Below, in pieces: positions 49,108 through 59,689 of a stretch of 64,000 nt of DNA (positions within the stretch are counted from its first letter, which is position 1; each line of letters starts with the position of its first letter). Below the pieces are notes generated by a model. It saw only the letters and a list, made by a program, of their open reading frames with translations, did no database searches and had not been told where the DNA came from. Location of the stretch: contig CM032121.1 of assembly GCA_018894105.1 (NCBI GenBank), positions 25,141,730 through 25,205,729 on the forward strand, in the 5' to 3' direction. Source of the stretch: Jacaranda mimosifolia. Its lineage: Eukaryota; Streptophyta; Magnoliopsida; Lamiales; Bignoniaceae. The position numbers and the translations under genes were made by a program.

Positions 49108-51190
49108 TGTTGGAGTTAGTACCTCATAGCCAATTAGATTAGCGTGTAATGCTACTTTTTTTTTATACGATCTTGATTGAATGATATTTAGCTTATGCAT
49201 TTTATGATAATCTTCATATGCATTTCATTGAAGCCCTTAAATCATACAAGACTACGAGAATTGATCATGCATATAATGGTGATCATGAAACAAGTCTCTG
49301 CGGTCATGATTTTAAATATTCCAAGTTATAGAATCTTAGAGACATGGCATCTATGATTCGGATAGACTTGCACTAAGGATGCATACTCTTGAGTTGGATA
49401 TTGCTCTATTTCATGGGCAATTCGTGTACGAGACATCGATGTACGTTTGAGGACGCTGCTAGATAATAAGTTCATTAAAGACTCTCTTAGAGAATCCATA
49501 AGGTAGCCAAAATGGCATGTTGGCAATGGAAAATTCTTTAGCTTACGATAGTGTAGATAATTAGTCCTTTGACTTGAGGTTCCACAGTAATCTTGTACTT
49601 AAGTCTTTGTACTTTGATTTTGTTCCAGCCATTTAGCGGATCACCTGGGGCATAGGTTGGGCACAAGCTACTTATGTATGGAGGTTGGTGAATTCCAAGA
49701 AGGGATCCGTTTGCTTGTCGTGAAGAACGAGTTGATCTTCTATGTGTTCTATAATTATCGATTCTGAGAAAATTCTTGTGCAAGGTGATATGACAATTTG
49801 AAAAAGGATGTTTTCAAAGTTGAGGTAATAAATTGGAACTGTACATCATGAATAGACACATAGTTATTGAGGCTATTAGGGAACTGACAAATATCTCGCC
49901 TTAGGGCTCTTTCGGGAGATATTAAATAAAATGACCGTATTTGCATGGTAATCGTAAGCTGAAAGGGTTCACTCTAATTAATTCATCTAATTAGTTTAGC
50001 TCTATAGGCTTGTGCTAGACATCGATATAGAGATTCGTTACTCTTCAATTGATGGAGATTAACTGAAGAATGATTAGTTTGAAGAAATTTATACTAATCA
50101 GAATATTTAATATTCGATAAATCGAAAAGAATTGTGAGCTCGTGTCTCATTTATTGATAAAGCTAATGGGTCATATATAAAAAAGACTTTAGACACTCTA
50201 GTAGACTTGGAGAAATTATCTAAGGAGTAAGATAATTGAATTGGTCCAATGGTTTGATTAATTTAAGGGGTTAAATTAATCAATTAATTTAAAGAGTTAA
50301 ATTAGTCGAATTAAATAAAGTGTTAATTTAGTTGGGCCATGTGACAAAGTTAATTGGTCTTGCCAACTTAAAGAGTTAAGTTGGATCAATTAAATTAAGT
50401 AGTTGATTTGATTGACATTAGAATGTATTATTTTTTAGGGAAATATTTAAATCGAAGAGTCCATTTAAATATTGGTAATTAAAATAGAGATTTTAATTAG
50501 TAGGATTAAAATCCTACTTGGCACTTAAGCGACATCACTTGGACCAATAGTGTGACGAGTATATCTAGAGAGTCCAAACACTCAATAAAAGAGTCCAAGT
50601 TGAGCTTTGAAGTGGCCAACCATTGGGATAGAAATACCCTCCCATCTCTATTTTCAATGACCAAAAAATCCTATGTCCAAAAATCTCTGTAACCTCTTCT
50701 CTTCTAATCTCACACTTCATCTCAAACCTTCCATTCTTTTATTCCATCTATTCTAGCAAAAAATAGAAAGATTAAGAGTGATATAAAGGTGTGTAGATTT
50801 CATTAAAGGCATCACAATTAGCGTGGTTTTTGGGGAACAAGAAGAAATCCAAGTTGAAGAAGAACTCTTCATTCAAGTTGGCAATTGGGGTGATTTTTGC
50901 CATAATTTTTGCTGTTTTGGACATTTTTGAGGTTTTTTCAGTTGATTTGATGTTGTAATATTTGATATTAGGGCTATAAATCTACTAAGGAGTAGAGGTG
51001 TGTTGGTGAACCATTGAATAGTCAATTGGTTGCACTATCTCTTTGCTTTGGAAGATCTCTTTAGGGAATTGCTTCTTCCTTTTAAATCCATTATTTTGGT
51101 ATAAGATAGATCCTTGATTGATAGTGAATCAAGTTAATTTCATGTGATTAAAAGTTTTTAAATTCCATCATGACTTAGATCCTTGATTCA
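49108..51190 (+). mobile_element. 3' LTR of the decayed copia element (B4)
   Basis: Starts TGTTGGAGTTAGTACC and is homologous in its first 1.3 kb to the LTRs at 902-3130, 52237-54244 and 54699-57276 (for example GATCTTGATTGAATGATAT and the inverted-repeat array). The right end is approximate, placed at ...TTGATTCA. The minus-strand frames within are not conserved as protein. Confidence 0.75.
50254..50415 (+). repeat. Inverted-repeat array in the B4 LTR
   Basis: Perfect arms are found at 50254-50266/50271-50283 (13 bp, loop GGGG), 50285-50292/50297-50304 (8 bp, loop AGAG) and 50363-50371/50376-50384 (9 bp, loop AGAG). A less perfect unit lies near 50310-50332. The last unit, 50386-50415, has arms that pair on the sense strand only if G:U pairs are allowed. 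Confidence 0.8.
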
Positions 51191-51530
51191 TCATCTTCTT
51201 CATTTCCCCCCACCTATCCCCGCCCCACCATCTTCCTTTCTTCCGACGACCATGGCCAACGACTGCTGCCGTGGGTAACAGGCAACCCATGGAGACCTTA
51301 CCCATTGCTAGGTGGGCGCTGCCATGTTGTTATTGTTGCCATGGCTACCACTGATAATGGCTGACATAGGCTGCGAAGGGAGCGCTGCAAGCAGCTACTA
51401 TGGCAGTATGTAGACCATGGTGGTGGCCGCTAATAGCAGCAAGCATGGCCAAATTTTGGCCAATGGGAGTTGGGAGGTTGGGGTTGGAGTAGTGTGTGTA
51501 TAGTATGTATATATGTTGAAAGGAAAATTT
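51191..51530. other. GC-richer fragment of unknown origin
   Basis: A CCCCACC... CCATGGCCAACGACTGCTGCC region that is markedly GC-rich for this neighbourhood. It resembles the GC islands of the gypsy LTRs in style but was not aligned to one. No intact frame. Confidence 0.35.
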
Positions 51531-52236
51531 GAGAAGATGAGAGAAATGGATTTAAAAGATTCAACAAGAACATTGCAAGCTTAACATTTAACTACATTAG
51601 GATTCTCCTCCAAAGGATCATCTCCTACTTTATGAATGGATTTGGCTATGAAGGCATATCTTTATCAAGCTTCCTTTTGTAGAAAATGATGGCTTAAAGT
51701 GTGATCCAAATCATACACCTTTGGCTCTTTTAGCATTCCACTCCAAAAGGATAAACACTTGATCACTAATCTCCACTGCAAATCACCAGCACCTTGACAA
51801 TTGTAGAGGCACTATACCAATAGAAGAACAAGTGCTCTTCCTCTAAAAGTAATCCACACTCCTAGTGATCTTCACAACTTCAAAGATAGTAGCTAGATGT
51901 AATCTTCAAAGTATGGAGGAAGAAGAAAGTGCAAGAGAGAATTTTTGGAATAAGAAGAATACTCCAGAATAGGATTTTGGAGCTAGTAATTTTGCCATCA
52001 TATGGCCAAAGTGAAAAGAAAGAGAGGGGTGGCCACTAGAGGGTATTTATAGGTAAATTTTGATTCCAAACATATGACTCTCATATATATACACCTATAC
52101 GTATTATGACCACATCTTCTATCACTATGGAATATCTTCTTAGATGGAATCTAGGTGGTCCAAGTGGGACGGTATAGTGTGCCCACCACACTACATGCTT
52201 TCTAGTATGTCACACTTTCCACCCTATAGAATCTTA
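51531..52236 (-). mobile_element. Copia-type LTR fragment B5, left part
   Basis: In minus orientation it has a possible TATA box (CTATAAATACC, near 52046-52056). It continues at 54250-54698 on the other side of the solo LTR B3. The perfect TCTTA duplication at 52232-52236 and 54245-54249 shows that B3 inserted into it. Confidence 0.55.
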
Positions 52237-54244
52237 TGAAAGATATAGATATAGATTGAGTTCCAAAATATAAAATCAAAGTTAGGCAAAGTATAAACCA
52301 ATCATCTCATCCTAGCTATCATAATCATGCTCTAAATAAAGATTTAAGGGCTGAAAGTTTACCTTTGCAATTAGAAACAAGGGATTTGAGTAGATCACTC
52401 CAAAGACTCATCTAGAGGAAGATCTACAAGCTGCAATCATTGGATCTTAAAACTCTCATTCTAATGCTTCAAAAATTGGCAAAATGGTAGATCATAACAC
52501 CACTAAATGATTGAAATTCTGGCCAAAAAACTAGTGCATTGGATGATCCACCAAGGAATTCTAAGTCTTCCAAGTGTAGGACCTCTAATAATCAAGTGCA
52601 CACACCTTAGGCAAGCTCTAATTCAACCTTACTTGTGCTAGAACAAGAGAGGAAAAATGTTAGGGATGGCAGTTTTGGGTGAGAGATAAGGAGAGAATTT
52701 TGTGTGATTATTCGACATATGAATTATATCAAACTTGGCGGGAAAAATGTAAGGATGACCAACACCCCAAGTGGCCAGCCACATGGTCTTTTTATAGAGG
52801 GGATGGAAGCTTTTAGATGCTTCCATCATACTCTCCATGCTAGTTGGCCAACTTGCACAATTGCATTTCATCTCATGAAATGAAATGTTAATTAACTTAA
52901 ATTCAAATGGACTTTACCATTTGATTTCCCTCCAAAATTCAAATTCTCATTTTAATTAAATTAACTCTTTAATTTATTTAATTTAACTTAACTCCTTAAG
53001 TTAATTAGTATTAACTTAGCTCCTTAAGTTAACTTGACTAATTAATTGTCATAAGGCACCAATTAAATTAACTCCTTAATTTTAACTGGTTTAATCTAAC
53101 TCTTTAGAAAATTTCTCCTATCAAATAAGAGCTTACTTAGGATTTTGTGTGTAACCCATTAGGTTCATCTATTCATTAGACATGTGCTCACCACTCTTTG
53201 TGATATTTTGAATATTGAAATATTCACATTAGTTTAAACTCCTTTAAACTAATTACTCTTTCAATTAATCTCTATTAATTGAAGAACACCTAATCTCCAT
53301 AGTTGATGCCTAGTAACAAGCCCATAGAACCTAACTAATTGGATGAATGAATTATTTCTTGATAACCTATTATAGCTTACTCTTACCATACATATACAGT
53401 CTTTCCGTCTCCTATCTCCTTAAATAGGCCTAAGGCAAGATATTTGTTCGCTCCCTAATAGCCTCAATAACTATGTCTCTACATCCATTGTTCGATCCCT
53501 TTATGACCTCAACTTTGGAAAACCCTTTTCCAAATTATCATACTACCTTGCATAAGGATTTCATGGAATCGATCATTATAGAATACATAATAGATGCACT
53601 CATTCTTCACAACAACAAGGAGATGAATCCAATCTTGGATCTCACAAACCTCTATGCATAAGTAGCTCATTCCCAATCTCAACCCTGTATGACCCGCTAC
53701 GTGGTCAGAAAAAAGTCAAAGCATAAGGACCTAAACACACGGTTGTTATGGATCCTCAGGTCCAAGGACTAATTATATGCACTATCATAAGTTTGAGAAC
53801 TTGCCAGTATCGAAGTGCCACTACATCTATCTAGTAGATTCTCTGGGTGAGTTTTTAGTGAACTTGTTCTCTAAAAGCACCCACTAACATTCATCTATGT
53901 CTCACATAGATTGCCCATGAAACGGAATAATATCCAACCCCTTAGAGAATGCATCGTTAGTGTAAGTCTCTCCGAATCTTAGATACCCCATCTCATAAGA
54001 TTCTATGAATTGGAATACTTTAAAATCATGAGCGTAGAGACTTATTTCATGATCACCATCATATGCGTGACCAAATCCCAAAATCTTGTATGATTTAGGG
54101 ACTTTAACCAAATGCAAATGAAGAATAACAAGCATAAGATGAAGACGGCCATTTTTAATAAGAATATCATTCAATCAAGATTGTATCACAAGTGGAGTAG
54201 TTTTACACGTCAATCCAATTGGCTTGCGGGGTACTATTCCAACA
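52237..54244 (-). mobile_element. Solo copia LTR B3
   Basis: On the minus strand it starts TGTTGGAATAGTACC at 54244 and ends ...CTATATCTTTCA at 52237; 2008 bp. It is flanked by perfect TCTTA duplications, with no PBS, PPT or interior, so it is a solo LTR left by recombination. It has a TATA-like box at 52789-52796 (minus) and the inverted-repeat array at 52953-53085. It aligns with the B1 LTR in the same orientation. Confidence 0.88.
52953..53085 (-). repeat. Inverted-repeat array in the B3 LTR
   Basis: Clear units are 52983-52991/52996-53004 (TTAACTTAA, 9 bp, loop CTCC) and 53011-53032 (one mismatch, loop CTCC). Less perfect units lie near 52953-52978 and 53060-53085. Confidence 0.75.
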
Positions 54245-54249
54245 TCTTA

Positions 54250-54698
54250 TATATATACACTATATATAATACTTACATCTTACATTTTATGGAATATTTA
54301 TATACACAATATATATATATTTATAAGTGTCACACTTTCCATCATATGGAAATGAACTAATTGGTCCACCTATGTATGGTCTATTGTGTTCACATTACAG
54401 TAGATCATATTTCTCTAGTTTTGATGGTCCATAAGTTGGTCCTAATTAAAATCCAATTTAATGACAATTTATGGTCCATCAATTTATCCCTATGAATTCT
54501 TCTTTTTATTAAATAATCATATTATCTAATTAAATTAATTCAACACTTGAATTAATTATAATTGACATCAATTAAATAATTAAAATATTTAGTTGAATTA
54601 ATTTAATGCTTTAAGTTAATTAAGCCAATTAATTCCTTCTTCTCTATCCAACTCATTGGATAATATTATCTAACACTTATAGTATCTATTGTGAAGAC
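54250..54698 (-). mobile_element. Copia-type LTR fragment B5, right part
   Basis: Continuation of B5 after the solo LTR. It contains a perfect 11-bp inverted repeat at 54533-54543/54547-54557 and others nearby, like the arrays in its relatives. It ends where the B2 LTR begins. Confidence 0.5.
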
Positions 54699-55440
54699 TA
54701 TTGGAATAGTGTCCCACAACCAATTAGATTGGCACGTAAATTATTTCACTTGTGATACAATCTTGATTGAATGATATTCATTATAAATGGCCATCTTTAT
54801 CTTATGCTTATATTACTTCACTGGCATTTGGTTGAAGTCCTTAGATCACACAAGACTACGGGACTTAGTCATGCACTAGGTGGTGATCATGAAACAAGTC
54901 TTATATGGTCGTGATCTTAAATCGTCCAAGTCATAGAATCTTATGAGACAAGGCATCTAAGATTTGGATAGATTTGTACAAATTATGGATATATCCAAGG
55001 GTTGGATATTGCTCTGCTTTATGAGAAAATCATGCGAGACATGGGTGCATGTCAGTGGGTGCTTGTTAGAGAACAAGTTCACTGACGACCCACCTGGAGA
55101 ATCCACTGGATAGTCGTAGTGGCAAATTCTCTAGCTTATGCTAGTGTATATGATTAGCTCTTTGATTAGAGGATCTATGGTAACCTTGTGTTTAGGTCCT
55201 TATACTTTTACTCTTCCTTGACCACTTTGTGGGTCTTTTGGTTTGAGCTTGGGTATGAGCTACTTAGACATGGAGGTTTATGAGATCCAAGATAGGATCC
55301 GACTTCTCATCATTTTGAAGGGCAAGTGCATCTCCTATGTATTCCATAATGATCGATTCCAAGGAGTCCTTGCGCAAGGCAGTATGACAATTTAGAAAAG
55401 GAGTTTTCCAAAGATGAGGTTATAAAGGGGAATCGAACAT

Positions 55441-56170
55441 TGGGAATAGAAACATAGTATTGAGGCTATTAAGGAGCTTACAAATATCTTGCCCTAGGCC
55501 TCTTTTAGGAGATAGGAGACGGAAGGACTGTATTTACATGATTAGCGTAGAGCTAGAATAGTTCTCTAAGAGCATATTCCTTTGGTCAATTAGTTGGGGC
55601 TCCATGGGTTTGAGGTTGGACATCGACCATGGAGATTGGGTACTCTTCAATTAATCAAGATTAATTGAATCGAGTAATTAGTTTAAAAGAGTTTAAGTTA
55701 ATGTGAATTTTTCGATATTCTAGAAATTACAAGAGTTGTGAGCCCATGTCCAATGAATGGTAGAACCTAATGGGTCACACACAAAATCCAATTGGAAATC
55801 CTACTTGGGAATAGAAACATAGTATTGAGGCTATTAAGGAGCTGACAAATATATTGCCTTAGGCCTCTTTCAGGAGATAGGAGACGGAAGGACTGTATTT
55901 ACATGATTAGCGTAGAGCTAGAATGGTTCTCTAAGAGCATATTCATTTGGTCAATTAGTTGGGGCTCCATGGGCTTGAGGTTGGACATCGACCATGGAGA
56001 TTGGGTACTCTTCAATTAATCAAGATTAATTGAATCGAGTCATTAGTTTAAAAGAGTTTAAGTTAATGTGAATTTTTCGATATTCTAGAAATCACAAGAG
56101 TTGTGAGCCCATGTCCAATGAATGATAGAACCTAATGGGTCACACAAAAAATCCAATTGGAAATCCTACT
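55441..56170 (+). repeat. 365-bp direct tandem duplication inside the B2 LTR
   Basis: Units 55441-55805 and 55806-56170 are nearly identical, both beginning TGGGAATAGAAACATAG and ending AATCCTACT. The B1 and B3 copies have this segment once. Confidence 0.92.
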
Positions 56171-56264
56171 TGATGAGGGGAATTTTTTAAGAGTTAAAGA
56201 AATTCCATCATGATCGATTTTTGGAGGGTAATGGCTAACACAATTTTTGGTCATTTTGGCTTGG

Positions 56265-56448
56265 TCAATTTAATTGTTAAATTGATCTAAATAATTTAAG
56301 GCATTAAATTAGACCAATTAGATTAATGATTTAATTTAATTAGTGCCACATGACTATCAATTGGTCAAGTTAACTTAAGGAGTTAAGTTAATTGACTTAA
56401 AGAGTTAAGTCAAGGTTGATTAATTAAATTAAAGGGTTAATTTAATTA
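56265..56448 (+). repeat. Inverted-repeat array in the B2 LTR
   Basis: Perfect arms: 56265-56273/56277-56285 (9 bp), 56292-56299/56304-56311 (8, loop GGCA), 56371-56378/56383-56390 (8, loop GGAG), 56392-56400/56405-56413 (9, loop AGAG) and 56421-56432/56437-56448 (12, loop AGGG). One decayed unit lies near 56315-56343. The order matches B1 read in reverse. Confidence 0.85.
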
Positions 56449-56651
56449 AAATGAATAATTAATTTGGAGGGAAATTCAAATTAAAAGCGTTCATTTAGAG
56501 TGCATTTGAAATTATTTGGATGACATTTCATGAGATAAAATGAAGATTCCAAATGAAATTCAAATGCAAGTGAAATGTGATTCAACTTACTTGCTTAGGT
56601 GGCACCTCATGGGAGATGTGATTCCAACTAGCATCACACCTTCCCTCCATC

Positions 56652-56659
56652 TATATAAG
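56652..56659 (+). promoter_or_regulatory. TATA box of the B2 LTR
   Basis: TATATAAG followed by GTGGCCGGCCACTTGG. The same TATA-GTGGC(T/C)GGCCA arrangement is seen in solo LTR B3 on the minus strand. Confidence 0.65.
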
Positions 56660-57276
56660 GATATAGAGTGGCCGGCCACTTGGTAGCTAAGTTGGCAAAA
56701 TCTAAATCTAGGAGTTAGATTCAATTTTCCCTCTAATTTTTTAATTCTCTCATGCATTGAGGCTTCACACTTTCTTCACCTCTCCATCTCTCTAAATTCA
56801 GCCTTCATCTTCTTCATTTCTTCTCTATTTTCTAGCTAACATAGGAGGAATTTGGATTTGCCATTGGTGTGTGGATTGTTACATTCGAGGCAATACATTT
56901 GGATTGCTTGGTTTTTGGAGATCCATTGCAGTTCAGTATGTTGGAGGCATTTCTAGAGTGACTTCTGAGTTTCTATTTTTGCTGAATTTTTTACTGAACA
57001 TTCATTAAGGTGTTGGTGATCTTGTGTCCAACTTTCAACCGATTTAGAGGTATTTCGGTTGGGAAAAAGTTGCCTACAAGCAGTTGCACCACTAGAAGAT
57101 AGATTCAAGGTGTTGAAATGTTCTTCCTCCATTCCTTGAATTTATTAGCATTCAAGGTAGTCCTTCATCCAAATCTGAATCTAGAGCATGATTAGATAAT
57201 TGGTTTTGACTATAGCCTAGTTAATTTGGTTAATTTTGTGCTTTATTATAGGATCCTAGTGCTGCACTTGACTTCA

Positions 57277-57625
57277 AAATTGGCTTGACTCGGTCCCAAC
57301 CCCAGAACAAAGGTGCTGCCACGCCATGGCAGGGCAGTTGGCGCACCTACAGTCCAGCCATTTGCCTAGCCCAAGTAGCAGCAGATAGTTTAGGGAGGGA
57401 TGAGTTTTGAGCCTATTTTTGTGTTCCTTAAGTGACCAAAAGTGTATTGAATCATGCTACACAGATGCACAAGTGTTGTGCAAGTTTTCAAAATTGTGTT
57501 TGACATTTTTGATTACTTTTAAAATCTTGTTAAAGTTAATCTTCAATAATGAGACATAATTGTTATGCTCGTTCTTGCTTGGCCAATTAATTATTTATGA
57601 GATAAGCATTTAATTGTTGGAATTG
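57277..57625 (+). mobile_element. Copia B2 interior fragment
   Basis: Matches the B1 interior (about 1-400, reverse complement) but begins about 500 bp further into the element, so the PBS and early leader are deleted. It is cut at 57625 by a gypsy LTR. Confidence 0.75.
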
Positions 57626-58835
57626 TGTAACACCCCTGAAATTTGGTATTTCAAAAAATAAGAATTTAGAAATCAAGATTTTGATTGGTCGGATTTTAGG
57701 GCTTGGAAAAGAAATAAAAAGGACTTAATTGCAAAAAAATTTAAAAAAACTTGGGGTCAAAATGGAATTAAACAAGACTCAATTGGATGACATTTTCAAA
57801 CTTTAGGGTTTGCATGGTATTTATTTTGGGTCAAAGGGTATAATCTTTGCACTAAGATTTTCTTGGGGCATGATTGAAGAAAAGCCAACTCTGAAGGACT
57901 AAATTGAAAGATACAAAAAGTTTATGGGGTCAATTTAAGAATCCAAAAAAGTTCAATTATTTATTTGGATTTTGCAAATTTCACCTTTATTTTTTCCATC
58001 TTTACCACCAGTCACCATTTCATCTCTCTCTTTGGCCAACACTTCGACCACCATGAACCTCCTTGAACCAACCACATATCCACTATCATCTCTTCACCCT
58101 AAACCCGAAACCATCCCTTCCAACATCCATTTCTGGCGGAGTCATCAGGGAAAAATAAGAACCAAATGGAACCAGTGGAGCTTGAAGTAGGTCTTCCTTT
58201 TGATGACTTTTCACGAAAAACTTGGGTACCATTTTGACAGGCTTAGCTCAAGGATTACTCTAGTATCTTCAGATTTTTGAATGGACCATTGTGGACGAAG
58301 AAAATGTACAAAAACCGCACGACGGTGTTGGTGGTGGGATTTTGATTTTCCGAAAAATTGAGGACCTTCCCGCGTTGGAATGAGAAATTGACTTGGGCAT
58401 TGGATTTCTGGAGCTGAAGAGTAGCTGTTGTTGGTGGTCTTGAAATTTTCCAGCGGCGGCGGTGAATGGGTAGTTTGTTCATCTTATCAAGGCGGTTACA
58501 TGTACGCGGGCTGATCGTCGATTCTCCTTGCCGGTAGATCAAATTTTGGGTAAATATTTAAAATTAGGTTTAAGCTTATTGTATGTATTTGTGTACATGT
58601 ATTCTTTATTCAAACTTTGTATTTCAAAAGATAATGAAGGAAATGATCGATCAAAACAGCCATGCATAAGAATGGAACGGTCATGCACGATAATTAAGCT
58701 TATTGAATCCGGAATGGTATTATTTCATGTGAACTATAGGTTAGATGGTTTATTAATATAGAAAACCCTAATTTCAAGTTACTGCGACTTAAGTGACAAA
58801 ATTTAGGCTTTTTTTATAAGGTTAAATTGATAAGT
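57626..58835 (+). mobile_element. Gypsy LTR fragment, cut by a CACTA element
   Basis: Starts TGTAACACCCCTGAAATTTG and follows the 11835 and 17056 LTRs for about 1.2 kb, including the GC-richer island at 57970-58545. It ends at 58835 where CACTA begins. The rest may continue beyond the window. The open frames at 57972-58190, 58255-58542 and 58528-58761 lie in the LTR and are not called as genes. Confidence 0.82.
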
Positions 58836-58859
58836 CACTACAACAAAAAAGGTCTTTAG

Positions 58860-59205
58860 TTATGCTTCAAATTGTGTAGCAATAGGCTAAAATTTGTAGC
58901 AAAAGGTCTTTTGCTACGAATTTGCTACAAATTTTGTCCCGTAGAGAATACGGCCGTGACTAATTCTTTGCTACGGAAATAGCTTGTAGCAAATGTTTTT
59001 TGCTACGAAATTTTCATCTTTTGTTACGATATGTTCTTTGTAACAAAAGAGTGTTGAAAAAATCAACTTTTTGGTACGATGTAGATGATCGTAGAGAAAA
59101 CTGCTTTTATTACAGCTAAGTCCCGTAGCAAATAATTCAAAATTAGTTCAAAGTTCATTTGTTACAATTGTCTTGGCGTAGCAAAAACCTTTAATATATT
59201 TTACT
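58860..59205. repeat. Subterminal TTTGCTACG-type repeats of the CACTA element
   Basis: TTTGCTACGA, TTTGCTACGG, TTTGTTACGA, TTTGTAGCAA and CCGTAGCAAA variants recur about every 20-40 bp in both orientations. In En/Spm these subterminal motifs are bound by TNPA. Confidence 0.75.
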
Positions 59206-59689
59206 TATATATAATATTATTATAATTATTATTTATTATTTAAAAGCTCTATAAATATTTCAATGAGAACACCTAAAATCAATAATAACCAGAGGTAACT
59301 AATCAAAATATAAAAATCATAAGCATAATAAAATTTTGAAACAAAACTAAAAATGATCGTATATAATTTTTCCTCCCATTAAAAATACTCATCAATGTTT
59401 AATGGCAACACTAAAAATCAACAATAAGAACAATAAACAAATCAAAATGTAGAAATCATAAGTATAATAAAATTTTCATTGAAACAAAAATAAATATCAT
59501 GTAAACCAAAATCCTAATACATAATTGCTAAGCATTAAATACATTGTTCTACAAATTCATAATATTAATTAATTACTAAGTCAATAAGTACTAATAACAA
59601 AGTTTGGAAGCTAGCTCTCAAAGGTAATATATCATCATTGACAAAAAATTCAAAGGGAAGTATATCATCATTAACAAAACAAACTAGCT
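59206..59689. other. Non-coding interior of the CACTA element
   Basis: AT-rich stretch with an imperfect direct repeat (59268-59340 and 59406-59475 share AATCAAAAT and CATAAGCATAATAAAATTTT-type sequence). No gene is supported. Confidence 0.5.

Larger units (their letters stand above)
54699..57276 (+). mobile_element. Copia LTR B2 with an internal tandem duplication
   Basis: Starts TATTGGAATAGTGTCCC (a TG-to-TA change compared with relatives) and ends ...CACTTGACTTCA. It is homologous to the B1 LTR in reverse complement throughout. The extra length comes from a 365-bp direct duplication at 55441-56170. TATA box at 56652-56659, inverted-repeat array at 56265-56448. The PBS expected right after the end is missing. 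Confidence 0.85.

Noticed and set aside
54112..54360. Plus-strand open frame of 82 codons with many Tyr and Ile
   Set aside because: It crosses the boundary of the solo LTR B3 and a TA microsatellite, and has no protein features.
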